Source of the DNA: Flagellimonas zhangzhouensis
GTDB lineage: Bacteria; Bacteroidota; Bacteroidia; Flavobacteriales; Flavobacteriaceae
NCBI RefSeq assembly: GCF_900102925.1
Contig: NZ_FNKI01000001.1
Location: 558,001-622,000, forward strand
Reading direction: 5' to 3'
Length of the DNA stretch: 64,000 bases
Position 1 is the first letter of the stretch. Every line of letters starts with the position of its first letter. The translations under genes were made by a program, and so were the position numbers. The notes under the pieces were generated by a model. That model ran no database searches, was not told the DNA's origin, and saw only the letters and a list, made by a program, of their open reading frames with translations. Shown here piece after piece: positions 25,707-33,293 of the stretch.

Positions 25707-25805
25707 TTTTAAAGATGTTTGGTTATGAATAAGCTAAATGTACTCGTGTGGTGTTTTCCTTAGGGGTTACAATTGACCGATACCCCGATTGAGTTGATGG
25801 ATGGG
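25707..25805 (-). promoter_or_regulatory. Cluster promoter/operator, copy C (diverged)
   Basis: TACATTTA on the minus strand (25735-25742), half-site ATTGAC (25772-25777) again 29 bases away, and GTTGAT (25793-25798) again 21 bases on. The flanking inverted repeat has changed from GGGGC/GCCCC to GGGGT/ACCCC, both arms changing together. Bases between these elements are largely different from the other copies, which marks the kept ones as functional. Confidence 0.7.
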
Positions 25806-25910
25806 TGTTTTAATATTGAATTAGTCAACGCAGAGCAACTTCTTCTTTCAAAGGGAAAATGGAAATCCGAGTACAAGCATTTATGTCTGATTTAACGTTG
25901 AAGATATACC

Positions 25911-26192
25911 CTATTGATTTAAATTCTCCAAATCACATAAGCTTTGTACATATTGTTTTGGCGTGGCGCCCAAATCGTCCAATTGGGTTTGGGTTACTGT
26001 TTTTACTAATGTCCCTCCCGAAGTTATTGTGTAGGTTTTCTCTAATGACCCACTCTTTCCTGGACAGATTTCCAATTTTTCTCCCTGAGCTGTGCAATTT
26101 TCACATTCAGATTCTGGAGCTTCATCTTTATCCTTAGAGCAGCTTACAGAAATTAAACCCAAAGCCATAAAGACAAGTACAATTTTTCTCAT
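25911..26192 (-). CDS. Small cysteine-rich lipoprotein, paralogue D (unknown function)
   Basis: A 93-residue predicted lipoprotein. The start is the ATG at 26192, which aligns with the MRK start of the other three; longer in-frame starts run through the shared promoter element. The signal MRKIVLVFMALGLISVSC ends at Cys18, followed by SKDKDEAPESE. The mature part has CENC (about 30-33), LEICPGKSGS (about 40-49), a Thr-rich strand region and LGATPKQYVQSLC ending near 86. It is the most diverged mature domain although its promoter is nearly identical to A and B. It lies downstream of the antiporter on the same strand but has its own promoter. Confidence 0.83.
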   Translation of the reverse strand: MRKIVLVFMALGLISVSCSKDKDEAPESECENCTAQGEKLEICPGKSGSLEKTYTITSGGTLVKTVTQTQLDDLGATPKQYVQSLCDLENLNQ

Positions 26193-26290
26193 TTTAAACA
26201 TTTTTAGTTGTTGAATGAGATAAATGTACTTGTGAAGCCTGTCCTTTATGGGGCGCAATTGACGAATGCCCCTTTTGAGTTGATGGATAA
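26193..26290 (-). promoter_or_regulatory. Cluster promoter/operator, copy D
   Basis: TACATTTA on the minus strand (26221-26228), half-site ATTGAC (26258-26263) after 29 bases and GTTGAT (26279-26284) 21 bases further. The inverted repeat is GGGGCG/TGCCCC. Upstream the similarity ends near 26290, just short of the antiporter stop at 26329. Confidence 0.7.
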
Positions 26291-26328
26291 AAGGTTTCTA
26301 AAGAGTTTTGGTTGTAAAGAACTGTTAT

Positions 26329-28164
26329 TTACTCTTCTTGGTCTTCATCGATCAATTTACCTAGATATACCAATTTGTAACCGTCACCTTTGGGCACAAA
26401 ATCCTTGCTGTTGGCCGGCATAATATCTATACTTCCGCTTGGGGCTTTGGTAAACAGTGGTACAATATCGGTCTCCTTTTGGGTAAGGTCGATGAGATTA
26501 TCGTAGTGTTCCTTATCCCTTAGGTCTATTTCATGAATGGTCGGGTGGGTTCGCACCGTATCCATTAACTGTATAAAGTCATCCGTATGTGAAAACAGAC
26601 CTTCTTTTGGGTTATTTTCTGGGTCGTTTACTTCTTCTGTATTTACCAATCGAAAGGCTCCGTTTTCTCCAAATTGCTTTTGGAACTTTTTAATGGCGAA
26701 CTTGTTAATGTCTGAGTTGCCTGTTAAAGCCATCAAATATCCCATATCGTTCAGTTCGATATTGTCGGTAAGATTGTCAGAAAAAATATTGGCTGTAATA
26801 GCTTCCAATCCCAACTTTTTAGCTTTATCCACATTAGTTTGGTTGTTGTCAATCAACACCACATGCCTGTTGTTCTTTTTCAAATAATTGGCAATTAAAC
26901 GGGATAGTTTGGATGCGCCAATGATTAAAATACCTTCGGACTTCTTTAAGAAAACACCCACTATTTTGGCAAAGAAACGAGCTGTGGTAGCATTCAACAA
27001 TACAGTTCCCAATACGATCATAAACACCAAGGGGGTAATGTATTCTGCTCCAGGTTCTCCCTTGGCCATCAATTTGGAACCAAAAAGCGAAGCGATACCA
27101 GCGGCAACAATACCACGTGGACCCACCCATCCTATAAATAGCTTTTCCTTAAATTTTAAATTGGAACCTTGGGCACTTAAAAACACCCCTAGCGGTCTTA
27201 TTAAGAAAACAATAATGGCAAAAAGCGCTACCGTGTTCCAGTTTAGAATCAACTCCATATCTGTAATGTTGATGTTGGCCGCCAACAGGATGAACAGAAT
27301 TGAAATCAACAAAACACTCAACGATTCTTTAAAATAGAGTAGTTCTTTAATGTTAGGCAAATTCATGTTGCCGAGCACCATTCCCATCACAACGACCGCC
27401 AAAAGTCCAGATTCATGAGCAAAAACATCCGATTCCACATACACCAACAACACCGTGGAAAGTGAAACCACATTCAACAAATAATGGGGTATGAAGTCTT
27501 TTTTTATGGCAAAACCGAGTGCATGGGCAAACGTGAAGCCGAAGGTGGTTCCAAAAAGTATGATTTTTCCAAATTCAACCAAGGCTGTTTGGGTAAATTC
27601 GCTGCCCTCTCCAACACTTATAAATTCAAATACCAATACTGCAACCAAGGCTCCGATTGGGTCAATCAAAATCCCCTCCCATTTTAATACCGCCGACACA
27701 TCCTTTTTTAACGGAATATTTCGCAAAATCGGGGTAATTACTGTTGGTCCAGTAACTATAATCAATGCCGAAAACAAAAAGGAAATTTGCCAGGTAAGCC
27801 CAAAAAAATAGTGTGCGGAAACACCTGCTCCGAAAAAGGTAACAACAGTGCCAATGGTGATAAGTTTAGTGATTACAGGCCCCACATTGGAAATTTCGGC
27901 CCTTTTTAAGGTTAATCCACCCTCAAAAAGAATTACACTTATGGCCAAGGACACAAAATTGTACAGTCCTTCTCCAGGAAAAAGACCTTTGGTCCCATTC
28001 CAAATGGGTTCTATTAATTTAGAGCCATCCTCAGTGTATAAGGTCGCAATAGGCCCTACTAATAATCCAATCAATATTAAGGGTAAAATGGCAGGTAATT
28101 TAAACCGCCAAGCCACCCACTGAGCAATAATGCCAAGAATAATAATTCCAGCAAGTTCAAGCAT
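26329..28164 (-). CDS. Cation:proton antiporter (CPA1/NhaP type) with C-terminal TrkA-N domain
   Basis: A 611-residue inner-membrane antiporter. About 12 hydrophobic helices occupy residues 1-390, including the opening LAGIIILGIIAQWVAWRFKLPAILPLILIG region and the ion-binding helix EGILIDPIGALVAVLVFEF with the paired acidic and Asp-Pro residues typical of CPA1. A cytoplasmic TrkA-N (RCK) domain begins near residue 400 (GILIIGASKLSRLIANYL, GxGxxx/A-type nucleotide loop; VVLIDNNQ ends the second strand) and would sense NAD(H) or nucleotide. A C-terminal acidic segment follows. It exchanges Na+ or K+ for H+ in pH and salt control. The ion cannot be fixed from sequence. It lies upstream of the lipoprotein cluster. 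Confidence 0.9.
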   Translation of the reverse strand: MLELAGIIILGIIAQWVAWRFKLPAILPLILIGLLVGPIATLYTEDGSKLIEPIWNGTKGLFPGEGLYNFVSLAISVILFEGGLTLKRAEISNVGPVITKLITIGTVVTFFGAGVSAHYFFGLTWQISFLFSALIIVTGPTVITPILRNIPLKKDVSAVLKWEGILIDPIGALVAVLVFEFISVGEGSEFTQTALVEFGKIILFGTTFGFTFAHALGFAIKKDFIPHYLLNVVSLSTVLLVYVESDVFAHESGLLAVVVMGMVLGNMNLPNIKELLYFKESLSVLLISILFILLAANINITDMELILNWNTVALFAIIVFLIRPLGVFLSAQGSNLKFKEKLFIGWVGPRGIVAAGIASLFGSKLMAKGEPGAEYITPLVFMIVLGTVLLNATTARFFAKIVGVFLKKSEGILIIGASKLSRLIANYLKKNNRHVVLIDNNQTNVDKAKKLGLEAITANIFSDNLTDNIELNDMGYLMALTGNSDINKFAIKKFQKQFGENGAFRLVNTEEVNDPENNPKEGLFSHTDDFIQLMDTVRTHPTIHEIDLRDKEHYDNLIDLTQKETDIVPLFTKAPSGSIDIMPANSKDFVPKGDGYKLVYLGKLIDEDQEE

Positions 28165-28348
28165 TCTTTAAGTTTTCGGAAATTTACTGCTTTTCTTTTA
28201 GATTACCTCTAGGTGCAATTCTTGGGAGATATTTTTGAGCTCAAACGGTTCAACTTGACCTCTTTTTGTTAAAATACGGCTAATAAATCCTTATTTTTCA
28301 CGCATTTGGATTGCTCTTTTCTTATTTTGCAGGCCTTTTGCTTTCTAA

Positions 28349-29215
28349 ATGACGATTTACCCCATTGAAACTGGAAATTTTAAGTTAGACGGAGGCGCCA
28401 TGTTCGGTGTGGTGCCAAAATCAATCTGGAATAAAACCAACCCTGCCGACAGCAATAACATGATTGATATTGCTGCCCGATGCCTTTTGATCGAAGACGG
28501 AGAAAGACTTATTTTGGTGGATAATGGACTAGGCAACAAACAATCGGAAAAGTTTTTTAACTATTACTTTTTGTGGGGAGATCATACCTTGGACGGTTCG
28601 CTAAAAAAAGCAGGATTTCACCGAGATGATATTACCGATGTGTTTTTGACGCATTTGCATTTTGATCACTGTGGGGGAAGCATTCAATGGAACTCCGACA
28701 GAACAGGTTACGAACCAGCGTTTAAAAATGCCAAGTTTTGGACCAATGAGGCGCATTGGAAATGGGCCACTCAACCCAACGTTCGAGAAAAAGCATCTTT
28801 TTTAAAAGAAAATCTTTTGCCCATGCAAGAAAGTGGGCAACTTCATTTTATTGATAGAAAAAACTCCTCTTTTCTTGAACAATCTGAACTAGGATTTGGT
28901 ATTCATTTTATGGATGGGCATACCGATAAACAAATGTTACCCCATTTACATTATAAAGGACAAACCGTAGTGTTTGTTGCTGACCTAATTCCAACTGTTG
29001 GCCATATTCCATTGCCTTATGTGATGGGCTATGATACACGACCCTTGTTGACCATGGAAGAAAAAGCTGCATTTTTAAATGCTGCTGTCGAAAATAATTG
29101 GTTGCTTCTTTTTGAGCATGACGCACACAATCAACTTTGTTCCCTTAAGCAAACCGAAAGAGGTGTTCGATTGGACGAACGCTATTCTTTCGATGAACTA
29201 TTCAAAACACAATAA
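28349..29215 (+). CDS. Metallo-beta-lactamase-fold hydrolase
   Basis: A 288-residue cytoplasmic MBL-fold protein. The metal motif HxHxDH is in FLTHLHFDHCGGSIQW (about residues 97-110); further ligands are the Asp/His in HFMDGHTDKQMLPH (about 190-200), the Asp of VFVADLIPTVGHIPLP, and the His of LLFEHDAH near 258. The early strand LILVDNGLG is the fold's first signature. Relatives are annotated as quorum-quenching lactonases or general hydrolases; the length and the FAKSIWNK-like N-terminus fit the broad family without picking a substrate. It starts a run of plus-strand genes and lies 23 bases before the S8 peptidase. Confidence 0.87.
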   Translation: MTIYPIETGNFKLDGGAMFGVVPKSIWNKTNPADSNNMIDIAARCLLIEDGERLILVDNGLGNKQSEKFFNYYFLWGDHTLDGSLKKAGFHRDDITDVFLTHLHFDHCGGSIQWNSDRTGYEPAFKNAKFWTNEAHWKWATQPNVREKASFLKENLLPMQESGQLHFIDRKNSSFLEQSELGFGIHFMDGHTDKQMLPHLHYKGQTVVFVADLIPTVGHIPLPYVMGYDTRPLLTMEEKAAFLNAAVENNWLLLFEHDAHNQLCSLKQTERGVRLDERYSFDELFKTQ

Positions 29216-29238
29216 ACTCAGTTAGACAAATACCTTAT

Positions 29239-30885
29239 ATGAATCGCACATACAAACAAACTATTTTATCCATTTCTGCTACCGTTTTGTTGGCAGGATG
29301 TGGATCTACTGCACTGGTTTCAACCCCCGTTGAAAACATTGATACGGTTCCTCTAAAAATTTCAGAACTCACCGATGCCGAGAAAAAGCATTGGGGTCAT
29401 TTAGACTTGATCAACGATACAATCCCTGGAATGAGTGTGGATAAAGCCTATGCTGAGGTCATCAAAAACAAAAAAGGACAAACCGTTGTGGTTGCCGTTC
29501 TGGATTCTGGGATGGATTTAGAGCACGAAGATTTAAAAAATGTGCTTTGGACCAACAAAGATGAAATCCCAAATAATGGAAAAGATGACGACGGAAACGG
29601 ATATGTTGATGACGTTCACGGTTACAACTTTTTGGGAGACTCTTACAATGAGCAATTGGAATATGTAAGGATGCTTCGTTTAAATATTGGTGATGCTTCT
29701 GAAAGAGCTGAGGCTAGATTGTTGTTGGATAAAGAATACCCTGAAGCACTTCAGAACAAACAGCAATACGAGCAAATTTACCAAGTGGTGCAAGGTGCCG
29801 ATATGGCCGTTAAAAAAGAACTTGGAAAAGAAACCTATACACAAGAAGATTTAAAAACCCTGAAAGCCACTTCTCCCATTATGGAGCAAAGTGTTGCTGT
29901 ATTGAACCAAATGTTCAGCTATGGAGAAAGCATTCCAGTGGTGTTGGAAGAGCTTAAAGAAGGTATTAACTACTTCTCTGATCAGGCCAACTATAATCTC
30001 AACAAAGATTTTAATGGAAGAACCCCTGTTGGTGACGACCCATACGACATTACCGATGTTCCTTATGGAAATGGGAACCCAAAAAATATGGTGGATACCG
30101 AAAGTCATGGTACGCACGTAGCTGGAATTATTGCCGCTGAGCGCAACAATGGAAAAGGAATGAACGGTGTTGCCCAAAATGTAGAAATCATGAGTGTACG
30201 CGCCGTTCCAAATGGCGACGAATACGATAAGGATATTGCTCTGGGAATTCGTTACGCAGTAGACAATGGAGCATCTATCATCAATTGTAGTTTTGGAAAA
30301 GCATTTTCGCCAAAAGCTGAGTGGGTATACGATGCGATTGAATATGCGGCCTCTAAAGATGTGTTGATTGTGCATGCTGCAGGAAACGACGGCAACGATC
30401 TTGAAGACCCCGACAACACCAATTATCCAAACGATCACAAACTTGGAAAAATAGAATTTGTAGACAACATGATTACCGTTGGAGCGCTTTCAAGCAAATA
30501 CGGATCGGAAATGGTTGCTACTTTTTCCAATTATGGTGGTAAAAATGTAGATGTTTTTGCTCCTGGAGATGAAATCTATTCGACCATGCCAGAAAGTTCA
30601 TACGAATTTCAAGGCGGAACTTCTATGGCCGCACCTGCTGTGGCGGGCGTTGCTGCGCTTATTCGCTCATACTATCCCGACTTAACGGCTTCCGAAGTAA
30701 AAAATATCATCATGCAATCTGGATTAAAATCAAAGACTTCGGTAATCGTAGCTGGGGATGCAACCAAAGCTTTTGCTTTTGATAAAATTTCGAAATCGGG
30801 CAAAATGGTTAATGCCTATAATGCCTTAATTTTAGCAGACCAAATTGCAAAAGGTAAAACCACTCTAGAAAGTAACTCAAAATAA
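29239..30885 (+). CDS. S8-family serine peptidase (subtilisin-like), lipoprotein
   Basis: A 548-residue exported subtilase. A lipobox at LLAGCGS places the lipidated Cys at 21, so the protein is anchored in the envelope. The catalytic triad is Asp89 (VVAVLDSGMDLEHEDL), His290 (ESHGTHVAGII) and Ser462 (GGTSMAAPAVAGVAAL), with the oxyanion Asn in VHAAGNDGND. About 200 residues separate Asp and His, far more than in ordinary subtilisins; this insertion (about 105-285) is mostly helical and charged. It ends 3 bases before the M1 peptidase, so both are co-transcribed and probably share peptide turnover outside the inner membrane. Confidence 0.93.
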   Translation: MNRTYKQTILSISATVLLAGCGSTALVSTPVENIDTVPLKISELTDAEKKHWGHLDLINDTIPGMSVDKAYAEVIKNKKGQTVVVAVLDSGMDLEHEDLKNVLWTNKDEIPNNGKDDDGNGYVDDVHGYNFLGDSYNEQLEYVRMLRLNIGDASERAEARLLLDKEYPEALQNKQQYEQIYQVVQGADMAVKKELGKETYTQEDLKTLKATSPIMEQSVAVLNQMFSYGESIPVVLEELKEGINYFSDQANYNLNKDFNGRTPVGDDPYDITDVPYGNGNPKNMVDTESHGTHVAGIIAAERNNGKGMNGVAQNVEIMSVRAVPNGDEYDKDIALGIRYAVDNGASIINCSFGKAFSPKAEWVYDAIEYAASKDVLIVHAAGNDGNDLEDPDNTNYPNDHKLGKIEFVDNMITVGALSSKYGSEMVATFSNYGGKNVDVFAPGDEIYSTMPESSYEFQGGTSMAAPAVAGVAALIRSYYPDLTASEVKNIIMQSGLKSKTSVIVAGDATKAFAFDKISKSGKMVNAYNALILADQIAKGKTTLESNSK

Positions 30886-30888
30886 CAT

Positions 30889-32739
30889 ATGAAAAGATTA
30901 ATGCCCCTATTTTTAGTGGCCTTATTGGCCTCTTCTTTACTGAATGCACAAAGCACAACCTACTGGCAACAACATGTAGACTACACCATGGAGGTGGATA
31001 TGGATGTAAAAACCTTCCAATACACCGGAACCCAAAAATTGGTCTATACCAATAACTCTCCCGATGAATTGAGTCGAGTATTTTATCACCTGTACTTCAA
31101 TGCTTTTCAACCAGGGAGCGAAATGGATATTAGGTTGCAAAACATTAAAGATCCTGATAAACGAATGATGGATGGCGATCAGAGTAGAATCGCTTCCCTA
31201 TCAGAAAGTGAAATGGGTTATTTACATGCCGAAGCCTTGACCCAGGACGGCACAGCAGTTTCTTTTGAAGAAAACGGAACCATTTTAGTAGTTGATTTGG
31301 ACAAACCAATTCCAGCTGGTGGAAAAACCACTTTGGAAATGACCTTTAAAGGTCAGGTTCCACTTCAAATTAGACGTTCAGGAAGAAACAGTAGGGAAGG
31401 TGTGGCGTTGAGCATGAGTCAATGGTACCCTAAACTTTCAGAATACGATTTTGAGGGATGGCATCCTAATCCATACATTGCTCGTGAGTTTCACGGGGTA
31501 TGGGGTGATTTTGATGTAAAAATTACTTTGGATAAAGATTATACCGTTGGCGGTTCAGGATATCTTCAAAATCCCAACGAAATAGGTCATGGATACGAAA
31601 CACCTGGCACCAAAGTAAAAACAAAAGGGAAAACACTTACATGGCACTTTAAAGCGCCAAATGTGCATGATTTTATGTGGGCGGCCGACCCTGAATATAT
31701 CCATGATACCCTTAAAATGGAAAATGGGCCAACCTTGCACTTCTTCTATAAAGACAACCCAGAATTTAATGAGAACTGGCAAAAACTTCAGCCCAAAACA
31801 GCTGAGGCCATGGAGTTTTTCAGCACTAATGTTGGGAAATACCCATACGAACAATATTCAGTAGTTCAAGGTGGTGATGGTGGAATGGAATATGCCATGA
31901 GTACTTTGGTTACAGGAAATCGTTCCTATGGAAGTCTTGTGGGCGTAATGGTTCACGAAATGGCCCACTCTTGGTTTCAACACGTATTGGCCACCAACGA
32001 ATCCGAGCACGAATGGATGGACGAAGGTTTTACGTCTTTCATCAGCAGTTTGTGCATGAATCAAATCATGGAACAAGGCAAACAAAACCCTTTTGAAGGG
32101 TCTTATAAAAGTTACTACGCTTTGGTGAATTCTGGTTTAGAAATGCCGCAGGCCACCCATGCCGACCGCTACACTACGAATTTTGCATACGGAATTGCAG
32201 CCTATAGCAAAGGATCCATCTTTTTGTCTCAATTGGGATATGTAATTGGACAAGATAAATTGATGGAAACCATTAAAAAGTATTTTGCTGATTTCAAATT
32301 CAAACACCCAACGCCGAACGATATTAAAAGAACGGCTGAAAAAGTTTCTGGAATGGAATTGAACTGGTATTTGACCGATTGGACACAAACGACAAACACC
32401 ATTGATTATGGAATTAAAACTGTTGAGGCAGATGGTGACAAGACAAAAGTTACTTTAGAGCGTATTGGTGAAATGCCTATGCCTTTGGACATTTTGGTTG
32501 TTGGTGCCGATGGTACACAAGAAACTTACTATGTGCCATTGCGCATGATGTATGGTGAAAAAGACAATCCATATCCAAGTTTAAAAAGAACAGTTTTGGA
32601 GGATTGGCCGTGGGCTTATCCAACCTACGAATTTACCTTGGACATGCCATTGGAAAACGTTACCGCCATCATGATCGACCCATCTCAATTAATGGCAGAT
32701 GTGAACGGGGAAAACAACGTATATCAAGCCCAGGAGTAA
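30889..32739 (+). CDS. M1-family metallopeptidase (aminopeptidase-like), secreted
   Basis: A 616-residue exported zinc peptidase. A signal peptide (MPLFLVALLASSLLNAQS) covers about 1-21. A beta-rich N-terminal domain (about 25-270) precedes the catalytic domain, where His356, Glu357 and His360 of VHEMAHSWFQH and Glu379 of WMDEGF form the standard HExxH-18-E zinc site. The substrate N-terminus-binding motif, GxMEN in classical members, reads GGMEYA near residue 327, as in other Bacteroidota M1 enzymes; this makes strict aminopeptidase activity less sure. It follows the S8 gene by 3 bases and is closed by a strong terminator. Confidence 0.93.
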   Translation: MKRLMPLFLVALLASSLLNAQSTTYWQQHVDYTMEVDMDVKTFQYTGTQKLVYTNNSPDELSRVFYHLYFNAFQPGSEMDIRLQNIKDPDKRMMDGDQSRIASLSESEMGYLHAEALTQDGTAVSFEENGTILVVDLDKPIPAGGKTTLEMTFKGQVPLQIRRSGRNSREGVALSMSQWYPKLSEYDFEGWHPNPYIAREFHGVWGDFDVKITLDKDYTVGGSGYLQNPNEIGHGYETPGTKVKTKGKTLTWHFKAPNVHDFMWAADPEYIHDTLKMENGPTLHFFYKDNPEFNENWQKLQPKTAEAMEFFSTNVGKYPYEQYSVVQGGDGGMEYAMSTLVTGNRSYGSLVGVMVHEMAHSWFQHVLATNESEHEWMDEGFTSFISSLCMNQIMEQGKQNPFEGSYKSYYALVNSGLEMPQATHADRYTTNFAYGIAAYSKGSIFLSQLGYVIGQDKLMETIKKYFADFKFKHPTPNDIKRTAEKVSGMELNWYLTDWTQTTNTIDYGIKTVEADGDKTKVTLERIGEMPMPLDILVVGADGTQETYYVPLRMMYGEKDNPYPSLKRTVLEDWPWAYPTYEFTLDMPLENVTAIMIDPSQLMADVNGENNVYQAQE

Positions 32740-32760
32740 AATCCAATTCAAAAAAGAATC

Positions 32761-32789
32761 AATAGGGCGGCCGTTTGTGTCGCCCTATT
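32761..32789 (+). terminator. Rho-independent terminator after the M1 peptidase
   Basis: AATAGGGCG (32761-32769) pairs with CGCCCTATT (32781-32789), followed by TTATTT. It separates the S8-M1 unit from rnpA. Confidence 0.88.
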
Positions 32790-32846
32790 TTATTTCAGCT
32801 TAATTTTATTTAAGTAATTTAACGCCCAAATGGATTTGCCCATCAA

Positions 32847-33293
32847 ATGGTAGAAGAAAACACGAATCCCAATCTGAAAGAAAGCAGCCCAAAGTCCCCT
32901 CAAGGGGACAGTTTTTCATTTCCTAAAAAGGAAAAACTGAAAAATAAAAAGGTGATAGAGGCTTTATTTACCGAGGGCAAAAACCTGAAGCAAAATCCGA
33001 TAAAGCTTATCTACCTCAACACCAATTTTTCAGATGAATCCAAAATAAAAGTTGCTGTAGTTGCACCAAAAAAAAAGTTCAAAAAAGCAGTTGACCGCAT
33101 TCACGTCAAGCGGTTGATGCGTGAGGCATATCGATTGAATAAACCCCTTATTTTTAACAACATTGAGGGAAATTTTGCGTTCATATTTTTATACCTTGGC
33201 AATACAATGCCTAGCTTTAATGAGGTTGACAAGGCCATGAAATTACTTTTAGAGGCCTTTCTTAAAAAGGAACTCCATGAAACGAAAGATTAA
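32847..33293 (+). CDS. rnpA: Ribonuclease P protein component
   Basis: A 148-residue basic protein that binds the RNase P RNA and helps process tRNA 5' leaders. The core is typical: KKEKLKNKKVIEALFTEGK at about 26-44, VAVVAPKKKFKKAVDRIHVK and RLMREAYRLNK (the RNR-like basic helix) at about 70-100. The first 25 residues (Asn, Ser, Pro, Lys-rich) are an extra extension whose DNA contains a GTCCCCT-CA-AGGGGAC palindrome at 32894-32909. rpmH, the usual neighbour in other phyla, is absent. The last 17 bases overlap the start of the S41 peptidase gene, so the two are coupled, an order common in Flavobacteriaceae. Confidence 0.93.
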   Translation: MVEENTNPNLKESSPKSPQGDSFSFPKKEKLKNKKVIEALFTEGKNLKQNPIKLIYLNTNFSDESKIKVAVVAPKKKFKKAVDRIHVKRLMREAYRLNKPLIFNNIEGNFAFIFLYLGNTMPSFNEVDKAMKLLLEAFLKKELHETKD

